Assembly (NCBI GenBank): GCA_017396945.1
Contig: JAFQKI010000011.1
Location: 1 to 64,000, forward strand
Origin: Muribaculaceae bacterium
GTDB lineage: Bacteria; Bacteroidota; Bacteroidia; Bacteroidales; Muribaculaceae
Direction of reading: 5' to 3'
DNA: 64,000 nt
Program-made: the position numbers and the translations under genes
Notes under the pieces: generated by a model
Databases searched by the model: none
The model's input: only the letters and a program-made list of their open reading frames with translations
What the model was told of the DNA's origin: nothing
Part shown: positions 37,201 through 45,400 of the stretch, in pieces
Layout of the letters: each line of letters starts with the position of its first letter
Position numbering within the stretch: position 1 is the stretch's first letter

Positions 37201-38550
37201 AGTGTCATAATGATATATCAAGCGATATTCTACGGTTGTCTTATAAAATCCATCCGCATCATTATACCAATATACATTGCTATGTGTATATGCTCGTTCA
37301 GTTGTTTTTTCGACAAGAGAAGACCATGATGTATAGCAAGTCGCTCCATCTTTGACATATTTCTTTCGATACTGCAATGTTACAGACGAGGCCAGATAAG
37401 GTTCACCCCATGACAATGAGACATCTTGATAATTTGAATCGCTACGTTTCGCGGTTGTTGCTGTTAACGGAGTCCCATCGGCAGTTGCCTTAATCAAGAA
37501 TTTAGCGAAACCCGCATGAGGTATAAATGTGTATAATGCCAACGTGTTTTCATCAATCTTTTCAAACTCACACCAAGCATTGATATTGGCATAACTTGGA
37601 GCCTCGTAATTACCTCTCGCATAAAACGTAAGCATTTCAATTCCGGTTGTACGATCATATACAGTAATCGCACCATCTCCGGCTCCATTACTGCGATTAC
37701 ATTTGCTATAGACCAATATCTCATGGTCTTTCAAATATCCGATGTTGGCAGCCATCGCATTTGTCCCGATTTGAGTACAAGTCATTTCGCCACCGGAACT
37801 GATGGTACAATCAAAAAGACCTTTATAATTTTGGAGCAAATACTTTCCTTCGGCATATGGGCGGAAACGACTTTGCGCCCACCATGATGTGGGATCGCTA
37901 TCGGTATGAGACGCATTATCGGGAATATCATACACAACTTCAGAGCCATCAACACTTTCGCCATTCTCTACCGGCACTTTAACTACAGTAAAACCATCGG
38001 TAAACCATAATGCGCCATTACCATTATATAAGTCTCCTGAAGCATGAAAATACTCTGTCGCGGAATTTGCAGACTTAAACCATGTATCGAAACCTTTTAA
38101 GTCCATATATTTGCGCTTCGATATATCCACAACGGCTCCTGACGCGCTACTTTTTGAAACAATATATATACAATACACCTTCTCCCCGCCTGGCATCGCA
38201 GAATAAATTAAGTTGCCAGCATCATCAGTTGCAATATTATTACCGACTTCGGTACCGGCTTGTGAAGTTTTCCCCAATGATTTAGTTGAAGGATTCCAAT
38301 AATTCAAAACTCGAGTTCCGGGAATTGCGCCATAAACCACACCATTTGAGACAGCGACTTGTTTTGCTCGTTCTCCTGATGAGTTTTTCCATGAATCAGT
38401 CCAATACCCATCAGCAAACGACCATTCATTTTTATCACTGTTGTATGTGGATTGAACCTCCAAAACATATCCTGCTCTTGCATTATTACAAGCAAGACTG
38501 AGCAATAATGCCCCCCCCAAGGTTAAACACCGTAAAAGATTACGTTTCAT
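34285..38550 (-). CDS. Large secreted multidomain protein with propeller-like modules, FN3 domains and T9SS sorting domain
   Basis: A 1421-residue exported protein of unknown function. The signal (MKRNLLRCLTLGGALLLSLAC) contains a possible lipobox cysteine, but a signal peptidase I site (NARAG) follows and fits better with T9SS. Residues about 27-355 and 575-1060 appear to be two propeller-like modules, with SGDLYNGNGALWF and EGDLSQ landmarks and ends PHAGFAKFLI and PGIRFAKYRL. FN3-like domains lie at about 358-570 and 1065-1330. The last 77 residues (LKVYPVPVKSQLTI...GYYFVIV) are a T9SS domain. No catalytic motif is seen. It is flanked by terminators, so it is its own transcription unit. Confidence 0.8.
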   Translation of the reverse strand: MKRNLLRCLTLGGALLLSLACNNARAGYVLEVQSTYNSDKNEWSFADGYWTDSWKNSSGERAKQVAVSNGVVYGAIPGTRVLNYWNPSTKSLGKTSQAGTEVGNNIATDDAGNLIYSAMPGGEKVYCIYIVSKSSASGAVVDISKRKYMDLKGFDTWFKSANSATEYFHASGDLYNGNGALWFTDGFTVVKVPVENGESVDGSEVVYDIPDNASHTDSDPTSWWAQSRFRPYAEGKYLLQNYKGLFDCTISSGGEMTCTQIGTNAMAANIGYLKDHEILVYSKCNRSNGAGDGAITVYDRTTGIEMLTFYARGNYEAPSYANINAWCEFEKIDENTLALYTFIPHAGFAKFLIKATADGTPLTATTAKRSDSNYQDVSLSWGEPYLASSVTLQYRKKYVKDGATCYTSWSSLVEKTTERAYTHSNVYWYNDADGFYKTTVEYRLIYHYDTMDSKTRLLTLTAEVEPELLPMTIDWDVNRIQNYPGYQKVQLFWKTTGTGSKPKYYNIYRDGEKINSRPVQVYNYIDEKIPVGDHTYYVEAFLSDDIEAPMTTSEETVTIIERDPMKTTYSIEVIYNYPIGSGANMVKPQGNYANLLSINGIWYKQAKYYRGYWYLNQCRDANTDTDAGVIKLTADNKRILTETATRVVSHTRNRSLGVTMDDGGNIFLRKQGTSASRASYSYELGYGTVYLKDASTSTGYRTTGIDVDLTGCQINDGNGYEGDYLYIGRVDYFEMEGDLSQINSGNAGDTNGIAYLYVSGHRTKRSNKIMLKRTGENTIVASLVNKTDISILSNQGTEFDKGDENYVFPIQYLTSTTNQSTGVVSYTMKSRPDYIHNLRSRGYFDITPGATPASAEQRAIYETRSRVNNAGGCTIGFNNELFMITPQSVYSKNTGNFIVVMGNRFTTDANGDDIDNGVANADLVNNIPVAQYTQAAIDDGKYTDANCIWLYAVHGTIAGEKEVYENITSQNHDCVYIYQYVPGIRFAKYRLVPNNYFPATPVTFEIETAYKQDGTDNVDILGFDGVVKWQKPDYAEAGGGNINYERYSYTLVIKNAVGDTLDLREIPVDAAIEDVNGYYMVEYPFNGNGVQSYNGNEVLLRPNENGSARPYYAYVTVNYRNKDTETYPNDKHKSEQTVDEDRAGYEGVGATGTVTVVPSVPINAGKDGSGNQYLQELDRVDINIDAPDFNKAGKEEEPVSHYEIWVDKDGDGVYEYQLPGFNLMNGGEGQYIEVNDGKIPGDYDFSNEDYAIAGGKDEATNQATNGATVVASPTTLFFNVTGEPYIKGTTPPEKGENEDPAKWKYQVVTVYASTTQGDTNRDISQTYSNGMSTSKTDVMTGIDGVMAGGELKVYPVPVKSQLTIESPESLETVKIYSISGVMVQSFVFNGEEIATIDVDSLAPGYYFVIVNNLTPVKIIKQ

Positions 38551-38703
38551 AGTTTTGCTATAAGTTTATTTTGTATGATAATTATTTTCTTCGATAACTA
38601 CGATTACAAAAGGCTCTCACCTTTACCAAATCGATGACCACACAACCAAAAAAAATACAGGTTGCCGGTCAAAACATATATCAACTTCTTTAAAATCAGA
38701 GTG

Positions 38704-38711
38704 CAAAGTTA
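38704..38711 (-). promoter_or_regulatory. -7 promoter motif of the 1421-residue gene
   Basis: The minus strand reads TAACTTTG, a TAnnTTTG match, about 153 nt before the start codon, implying a long leader. Confidence 0.45.
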
Positions 38712-38745
38712 CAAAAAAATCCCATAAAATTACATATTTTTTCAG

Positions 38746-38782
38746 TAAAAAATCGACCCGATGCCACTTTGGCATCGGGTCG
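38746..38782 (-). terminator. Terminator of the LRR/propeller gene
   Basis: CGACCCGATGCCA (38754-38766) pairs over 13 bp with TGGCATCGGGTCG (38770-38782) around a 3-nt loop; the minus strand then has a T-run. Confidence 0.92.
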
Positions 38783-38808
38783 CAAATTAAAATCTGTGAT
38801 ATTGTCGA

Positions 38809-41800
38809 TTATTTCACAACTTTCACAACTTGTTTAGCACCGTCGGCAAATACCGCTTTCACGATATATACTCCGGTGTTGAGATCGTTGAGCGAAACAG
38901 TTTCAACACCGTTGGTAGCAGTTTGAGCAACAAGCACACCGGCAGTATTGTAGATTGAAACCGCAGCGTCTTCAAGTACTGTAACCGCATTGCCAATAAC
39001 TTGGATGCGATCGTTTACATTCTTTTCGGCAACGATTGACTCAACCGCAGAACCGGCATAGTCAACCACAACAAGACCGTAACCTTCAACACCGGCTACA
39101 ACCATCTCGAGAGTTGGAGTTTCTTCTCCGAGCTTAATACGTTTGATACCTGATTGGTGCATTGGGTTTTCAGCATTATATGCTTCAGCGGGTGTTCCGG
39201 CAGCAGTACCTTGTCCGGCAGAGATGTAACACCAGTACATATATTCACCATTTTCATCAACAGCGAGTTGAGTGATACCGGTTTCTTGAGAATCCTTTGA
39301 ACCTTCAAGAAGAATAGGAGCACCGTCAACAAGCACAGGATTAAGTGTTGAGAGATCTGATGGGTCGGGATTTGCGAGGACATCGCTGAATTTGAAACGA
39401 TAAAGACCTGAAGCCCAATCGTTAGAAGCTTTTACAATGTAAATATACAAGTGGTCATTCTTTTCATCGATATAGAATGTAGAGAAGTTAACCGCAGCCG
39501 AGTTGAAAATTGCAGAGTAATCAGGTTTTGTTCCCGCACCTGCCGCGCTACCTACATGCTCTTCCTTGAAACGATAGATACCATTACCATTATAACGCAT
39601 ACCTACCCAATATAGTGGAGTATTATCGGCATCTTGAGTAATTTGGAATCCTGATTTTACGCAACCATAAGCCCAAGGAGCACCATACCAACCTAACCAG
39701 TTGTTTTCAACCCAAGAAGGATAAGACGCGGGAAGAGCGATAGCATCAGCACTAACTTTACGTACAGCAACGTTACGGTCACTTACATAAAGGGTATCAC
39801 CATAGATATAAAGGGCGAATGGATCTTTGTATGCATTTTCACCGGCATTATCAAGTACGGTAGCTTGGAATGTATTGCCGTCAAGCTGGCTGATGTAGAA
39901 CAATTTACCGTCACCGATAGGAGTATTTTCGTAGCAGAAGTTTTTACCTGCGCTCGCACCATAGATACGGTTCTTGAACTCAAGGAGTTGGAATGTGTGG
40001 AGAGCTGTACCTACATCATAAGTGGTTGAGAGACCATCGGCAGTCACACAATACAACATACCATCCTTGCCTGCATAGTAAAGACCATTAGGCATGCTGA
40101 GAGTAGTACCGGTAGCGGCGATATTGGCATCACCTTCGATAGTGAGGTATTTCCATCCGGCAGCAGCTTTATATGCCTCAGTCGCAGAAATAGGAACTTT
40201 AACAACGATAGCAGAATTAGCCTCGGTGAACACACCTTCAGCCATAGCGGCAGGAGTTACCGAACCATTGATAAATGTTTCGATGCCCGCACCCTTAAAC
40301 GCGTCAGCTTCGATAATAGAGAGAAGACCACCAAGATCAAGAGTCTTAAGAGAGGTACAACCTGCAAATGATTCAGACTTGATTGTCATGAGTTGATATT
40401 GAGATGTAAACTCTGTCAAAGAAGAGCAATCTTTACAAAGCCCATGAGGTGTTTGTGTGCCGCTTGCCAAGTGAACAGATGTCAACGCTGTATTTCCAGA
40501 AAGTACATAGCGACCAACGTCACCACGAATGGTCATTTTTTGAACACCTGTATTTGCGAGAGCGTAATCACCAAATGCTGTAACAATAGGAACATCAAAA
40601 GCAGTGATGTTTTTAGCGCCGTTAAATGCGTATGCGCCAATAGCTTTTGCTACTGCATCGGTAAATGTGGTTTCGGGAGCGGCAACAGGATATGCAAGAA
40701 TAGTTGCACCGTCAATTGTAGCAAGAGCTTTGTTGTCTTTAACCACATAAGCGGTATTGGCTGCATCAACAGAGAATGCGGTAATTGCGTTACAACCATT
40801 GAATACACCTTCACCAAGATTAGTCAATGAAGCAGGGAAGCTTACAGAAGTGATCGCCGCATTACCTGCAAACGCCTCATTTGCTATTTTTGTAACTTGA
40901 GCAGGAATTACAATGTCACCGGTAAGATTACAGCCCGAGAATGCCATAGTGTTGATACCTGTCAATGTCGCGGGAAGAGTAACCGCTGCAACAGGTGAAT
41001 TTTGGAACGCCATTTCAGAGATAGTGGTTGTTCCGTCATTTAAAATCACCTCAGTGAGCTTTGTACAATTCTTGAAACAAGAAACAGGGATAGTGGCAAT
41101 ACCGCCGTGGATATTGATCGACGCAATAGCTGTGTTAGCAAACGCACTTGTTCCCATTTCGGTTACTGAAGTACCGATTTCTACTGTTTCGAGAGCGGTA
41201 CAGTTCTCAAAGTAGCTTGTTGGAACCGCTGTACATGCGCCACCGATAGTCACCTTCTTAAGTGAAGCAAGACCACGAATAGGAGTAGAGGCTACTGCTT
41301 CAGCCGATACATTACGGTTAATTACAAGTTCTTCGATAGGGCAAGAACGTTCAGAACCAAATGCCGAGATATTAAATGTTATTGTTGATGAACCTTCTTC
41401 AAGCACAAGTTTCTTAAGAGATATACAACCCAACAACTCATTAGATTTCAATTGTGTGATGCCACCGGGGATTGAGAGCTCCACAAGCGCAGAGTCTTTT
41501 TGGAAACAGTTACCGGGCATTGTTGTCATATTTGGAGACAAACGCACCGATGTAAGATATTTACATTCCGACAAACCACCACGGCTCACCGTGATACAAT
41601 CATCGGGAAGATAAAGACTTGTAATGTTTGAGCCTTTGAAAGCGTTTGATACACTTGTCACGGTGTAGGTCACACCATCGATAGTAACAGGAGACTCAAT
41701 CACGACATCACCCGAATATGGCTCTGTCAACACTTGAACTCCACCAACCTTAGTAGTATAAGGTTTTGCGGTCAACTTTGTTCCTGAAGGAGTGTAAATG

Positions 41801-41904
41801 ATGCCGTTATACACAAACTCATTGGCTGCGTTGGCAATCAAACCACTACCGATAAAGCAAAGCACTGCGGCTTTCTTTAACATGGAAGATGTAAATTTGA
41901 ACAT
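38809..41904 (-). CDS. BspA-like leucine-rich-repeat protein with propeller and T9SS sorting domain
   Basis: A 1031-residue exported protein with a signal peptide ending near ANAAN. Residues about 40-590 hold some twenty BspA/Treponema-type LRR units (pattern C..L..V.i...v..I...AF..c). Residues about 600-950 form a separate propeller-like region (YYAGKDGMLYCVT, LYVSDRNVAVRKV, YMYWCYISAGQGTA). The last part (ISIYNTAGVLVAQ-like, GVYIVKAVFADGAKQ) is a T9SS domain. BspA-like proteins bind host or bacterial surfaces. Its propeller lacks the GD[LIV]T landmark of the neighbouring family. The broken gene at 21501 is a short relative. Confidence 0.85.
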   Translation of the reverse strand: MFKFTSSMLKKAAVLCFIGSGLIANAANEFVYNGIIYTPSGTKLTAKPYTTKVGGVQVLTEPYSGDVVIESPVTIDGVTYTVTSVSNAFKGSNITSLYLPDDCITVSRGGLSECKYLTSVRLSPNMTTMPGNCFQKDSALVELSIPGGITQLKSNELLGCISLKKLVLEEGSSTITFNISAFGSERSCPIEELVINRNVSAEAVASTPIRGLASLKKVTIGGACTAVPTSYFENCTALETVEIGTSVTEMGTSAFANTAIASINIHGGIATIPVSCFKNCTKLTEVILNDGTTTISEMAFQNSPVAAVTLPATLTGINTMAFSGCNLTGDIVIPAQVTKIANEAFAGNAAITSVSFPASLTNLGEGVFNGCNAITAFSVDAANTAYVVKDNKALATIDGATILAYPVAAPETTFTDAVAKAIGAYAFNGAKNITAFDVPIVTAFGDYALANTGVQKMTIRGDVGRYVLSGNTALTSVHLASGTQTPHGLCKDCSSLTEFTSQYQLMTIKSESFAGCTSLKTLDLGGLLSIIEADAFKGAGIETFINGSVTPAAMAEGVFTEANSAIVVKVPISATEAYKAAAGWKYLTIEGDANIAATGTTLSMPNGLYYAGKDGMLYCVTADGLSTTYDVGTALHTFQLLEFKNRIYGASAGKNFCYENTPIGDGKLFYISQLDGNTFQATVLDNAGENAYKDPFALYIYGDTLYVSDRNVAVRKVSADAIALPASYPSWVENNWLGWYGAPWAYGCVKSGFQITQDADNTPLYWVGMRYNGNGIYRFKEEHVGSAAGAGTKPDYSAIFNSAAVNFSTFYIDEKNDHLYIYIVKASNDWASGLYRFKFSDVLANPDPSDLSTLNPVLVDGAPILLEGSKDSQETGITQLAVDENGEYMYWCYISAGQGTAAGTPAEAYNAENPMHQSGIKRIKLGEETPTLEMVVAGVEGYGLVVVDYAGSAVESIVAEKNVNDRIQVIGNAVTVLEDAAVSIYNTAGVLVAQTATNGVETVSLNDLNTGVYIVKAVFADGAKQVVKVVK

Positions 41905-41969
41905 AATTAATAATATATTGGTTAGTAAATTAAATAGGCAACACTATTGCATACTTAGGTTAAGTAGCG

Positions 41970-42003
41970 CAAATGTAGGTATAATTTTTAGCATAATCAC
42001 AAA
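41970..42003 (-). promoter_or_regulatory. Promoter of the LRR/propeller gene
   Basis: On the minus strand TTTG (42000-42003) and TACATTTG (41970-41977) lie 22 nt apart. The leader is about 65 nt. Confidence 0.6.
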
Positions 42004-42070
42004 AAAGTGTGATAAAAATTTCATTTATAGCCCAATTACGCAATTTCACCAAACAAAATCAACAGGAATG

Positions 42071-42101
42071 TTGCGTAATTCAAAATAGTTTATTACCTTT
42101 G
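42071..42101 (+). promoter_or_regulatory. Promoter of the tRNA-Met gene
   Basis: TTG at 42071-42073 and TACCTTTG at 42094-42101 are 20 nt apart, 33 nt before the mature tRNA. Confidence 0.65.
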
Positions 42102-42134
42102 CAGTCGCTTTAGGAAACGCGCAAATCCTAAGCC

Positions 42135-42208
42135 GGTCCCATAGCTCAGTTGGTTAGAGCACCTGACTCATAATCAGGGAGTCCTTGGTTCAAGCCCAAG
42201 TGGGACCA
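42135..42208 (+). tRNA. tRNA-Met (CAT)
   Basis: GGTCCCA pairs with TGGGACC to form the acceptor stem; the D-arm, anticodon loop CTCATAA (CAT) and T-loop are clear. It is 74 nt and without a full encoded CCA. A CAT anticodon could also be tRNA-Ile2 if the C is modified to lysidine; elongator Met is the better guess. It has its own promoter and terminator. Confidence 0.92.
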
Positions 42209-42209
42209 C

Positions 42210-42242
42210 AAAAAGCGAGTTAATTTCTCAACTCGCTTTTTT
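42210..42242 (+). terminator. Terminator after tRNA-Met
   Basis: AAAAAGCGAGTT (42210-42221) pairs with AACTCGCTTTTT (42230-42241), continuing into T-rich sequence. Confidence 0.9.
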
Positions 42243-42375
42243 ATTTTTATCGACAGAATCCTATTTTTTACCAACAAACACTCGATACTCACAGCACACC
42301 TCGTTTTCCCCCGGTCCACCAGTTAATTATCAATAATTTCAGTGACCAAAATAGCGTATTTACAAAAATAAACAT

Positions 42376-42383
42376 TATTTTTG
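42376..42383 (+). promoter_or_regulatory. -7 promoter motif for the GHL10 pair
   Basis: TATTTTTG fits TAnnTTTG, 44 nt before the ATG at 42428. It probably serves both GHL10 genes. Confidence 0.5.
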
Positions 42384-42427
42384 CATGATTTTTCAATACA
42401 CTAACATAATTATACCCCTACAAAACT

Positions 42428-45400
42428 ATGTGCAAACTACGCTTAGCGCTGTTTACAATTTTATCAATACTTTGCATCTCAACAATTTCAGCCGACACCT
42501 ACCCCAAACGCGAGCTACGCGCCGCATGGGTAACGGTAACGTGGAATAATGACTGGCCAACATCAAGCACCGCAACAACCGCCACAAAAAAAGCAGAGGT
42601 TGAAACATATCTTGACTTACTGAAAGAAAATGGGTTTAATGCCGCATTTCTCCAAGTACGTGGTATGAGTGACCGCATATATGCAAAAAACACTTATGGC
42701 AATATAACCGTCAACGAACCTTGGTCTTCATATGTATCAGGAACTCGTGGCACAGATCCGGGCTGGGACCCCTTAGCTTATTGGATTGAACAAGCCCACA
42801 TACGAGGCATGGAACTTCACGCATGGATAAATCCTTATCGATTTGGGAATAGAGTTAGTAACCCAGCTCCAACATCTACCAACTATCCTTACAACACAAC
42901 AACAGAGGACAAAGAAGCCACTTCTAACGGATTAATCATTTCATATTTAAATCCTACAGCCAATGATGCAGGAAACTTCACGAGATATTACATTTTCAAT
43001 CCGGCATTGGACGCCGTAAAAACTCGCATCAAAAACATTTGTCAAGTTCTCACCTACAACTACGACATTGATGGTATTGTTTTTGACGACTACTTCTATC
43101 CGGAAGGTATTGGCGACGAAGGAACTGCCGCTGATGACTACCAAGATTACACCAATTATGTCAACAATGGTGGAACGATGGAGATTGGAGATTGGCGTCG
43201 TAACAACGTTAATGATATGGTAAGTCAAGTTTATAACGCAATAAAAACGATAAAACCATACGTAAAATTTGGCATTTCCCCTGCTGGAGCGGCTTATGAT
43301 GGGTTATTGCCCTCTGATGACATCCCTCCCATGTCAAATTATTGTAAAGCTGATGACTGGCAGTATCATGGCATTTTTTCTGACCCAATGTATTGGATGA
43401 GAAACAAAATAGTCGACTATCTATCACCCCAATTATACTGGAAAATGGATCATGCAACCAATGGGTTTGACGAAATGGCGACATGGTGGCATATCGCCGC
43501 TTCAAAATTTGGTCGCCATTATTATGCCAGCCATACATTATCATTCATTACAAACGCATCAACAAGCACAACTGCTAACTTTACAGAAATTCAAAATCAG
43601 ATTGAAGCCAACCGCAATACAGCAATTAATAATAACCCCGGATCAGTTCTTTTTTCACTTCGCAATTTTTCCGGCAAATTGGCTTCAGGATTAGCTCCAC
43701 ATCTTAAAGAATATACATTCATAGAAAAGGCTTTAACACCGGCTACAACATGGTATGCGACCTCAAATCCGGGAAAACCAAAGAACTTCAATCGTTCAGG
43801 TTCTACTCTTTCTTGGGATGCCGCGACAATGAGCGACGGCAAAGTAAGCAATATCTGTATGCGTTACGCCGTTTACGCAATTCCATTAGATATTAATCCC
43901 GTTGAAGCGTCATCAACCGTTCACTCCGAAGATGGCGGATATAAATCGGAATATCTTCTTGATATAACCTACAGCAATAGTTACACCGGAGCGCCAACAG
44001 GCGACTATTGGTATGCAGTCACAATTGTTGACCGTTATGGTAACGAGTGGGAAGCCGCAACAATCGATGCTCCACCCTCAATCCCTGTAAATATCAGTCT
44101 TTTGTCACCTGAAAGTGGAATAACAGCCGACGCTACATCTCAGACATTTTCGTGGGAAGGTGACGAAGGAGCATTATTTACGCTTCAAATAAGCGACGAT
44201 AGCAATTTCACCAATATCGTAAGCGAAACAAGCACTACAAACATGAGTGCGACCATTAGCACCGGCGCATTTAACGAAAACATCACATATTACTGGCGCG
44301 TTATAGCGTCTCGTTCAAGTTATATTACAACTACTACCGAGACACGAACTTTTAAGGTTCCTACTCGTCCAAGCCTCACTGTCAGATTGACCACTCCTGA
44401 AAATGGGGTAACTATCGGAGAAGAAAATGAGACATTCTCTTGGGAAGCAATAGAAGACGCCTCTTACACACTTGAGATTGCCACCGATAACACATTCTCT
44501 GATGTAAAAATCAGCAAAAATCTATCTACCGCATCCTATACTCTAACTACATCAGATTTATCCTATGCGTCAGCCTATTATTGGCGTATAACGGCTATTA
44601 AATCGGGATATAAAAACTCATTTAGTGAAACCCGCTCATTCCTCACTCCCGATGCTCCACGAGTAATGGATCCTGCGACTTATGATACTGTAAATAATAT
44701 CACCATTAAGAACCTTTGGATAAATTCCTTAAACACCGGCAATTACCCGACGGAGTTAAGTTCAGCAGACAACCCTCGTTCGATGACTGCTCTAAAGGGC
44801 TTTGTATATGTATCAAACCGCACAACTAACAATGCCGGAGAACTCATTGCATTCGATGGTAATACCGGAGATTACATAAAGACCATTACTCTCACTGGCG
44901 ATTATCTTCAATACTCAAATGGGAACACAGCAAGCTATCCATGCAACTGTATCTTTATTGATAATGCCGGGAACTTATGCACAAGCAATATGGTTACCTC
45001 ATTCAATGGGTCCAACCACCTGACTGTAAACATAATCAACCCTGAGACAGGAATCACAACTCGGGTATTTCAATCTGACATTACTGCAACCAACATGCGC
45101 ATCGACTATGCTGCAGCATTTGGCGACATAACAAGTGAAAATGGTCAAATTTGGGCTGCGATTTCCTATACCACAAACGAAGTGAATACCAATAGAGTGT
45201 ATCGTTGGACTCGTGATGCATCTGGCAATTGGACTGCAGAATACACTACTATCAGTACATATTATCCATCGACAGCAACCCATAATGGATATGGTCCATA
45301 CGTTATGCCAATATCAGATTCGGAATTTATCATTGACGGCACAACATGCAACCCGACAAAATACAAATTTGTTGCCGGTGGGTCTGCAACATTAGCAAAC

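Noticed and set aside
34230..38782. Shared CCCGATGCC in two terminator stems
   Set aside because: The stems differ elsewhere, and GC-rich terminator stems can match by chance over 9 bases; not called a repeat.
42135..42208. tRNA-Met as an integration site for the GHL10 region
   Set aside because: No integrase, no repeated tRNA 3' end and no change in base use were seen around it.
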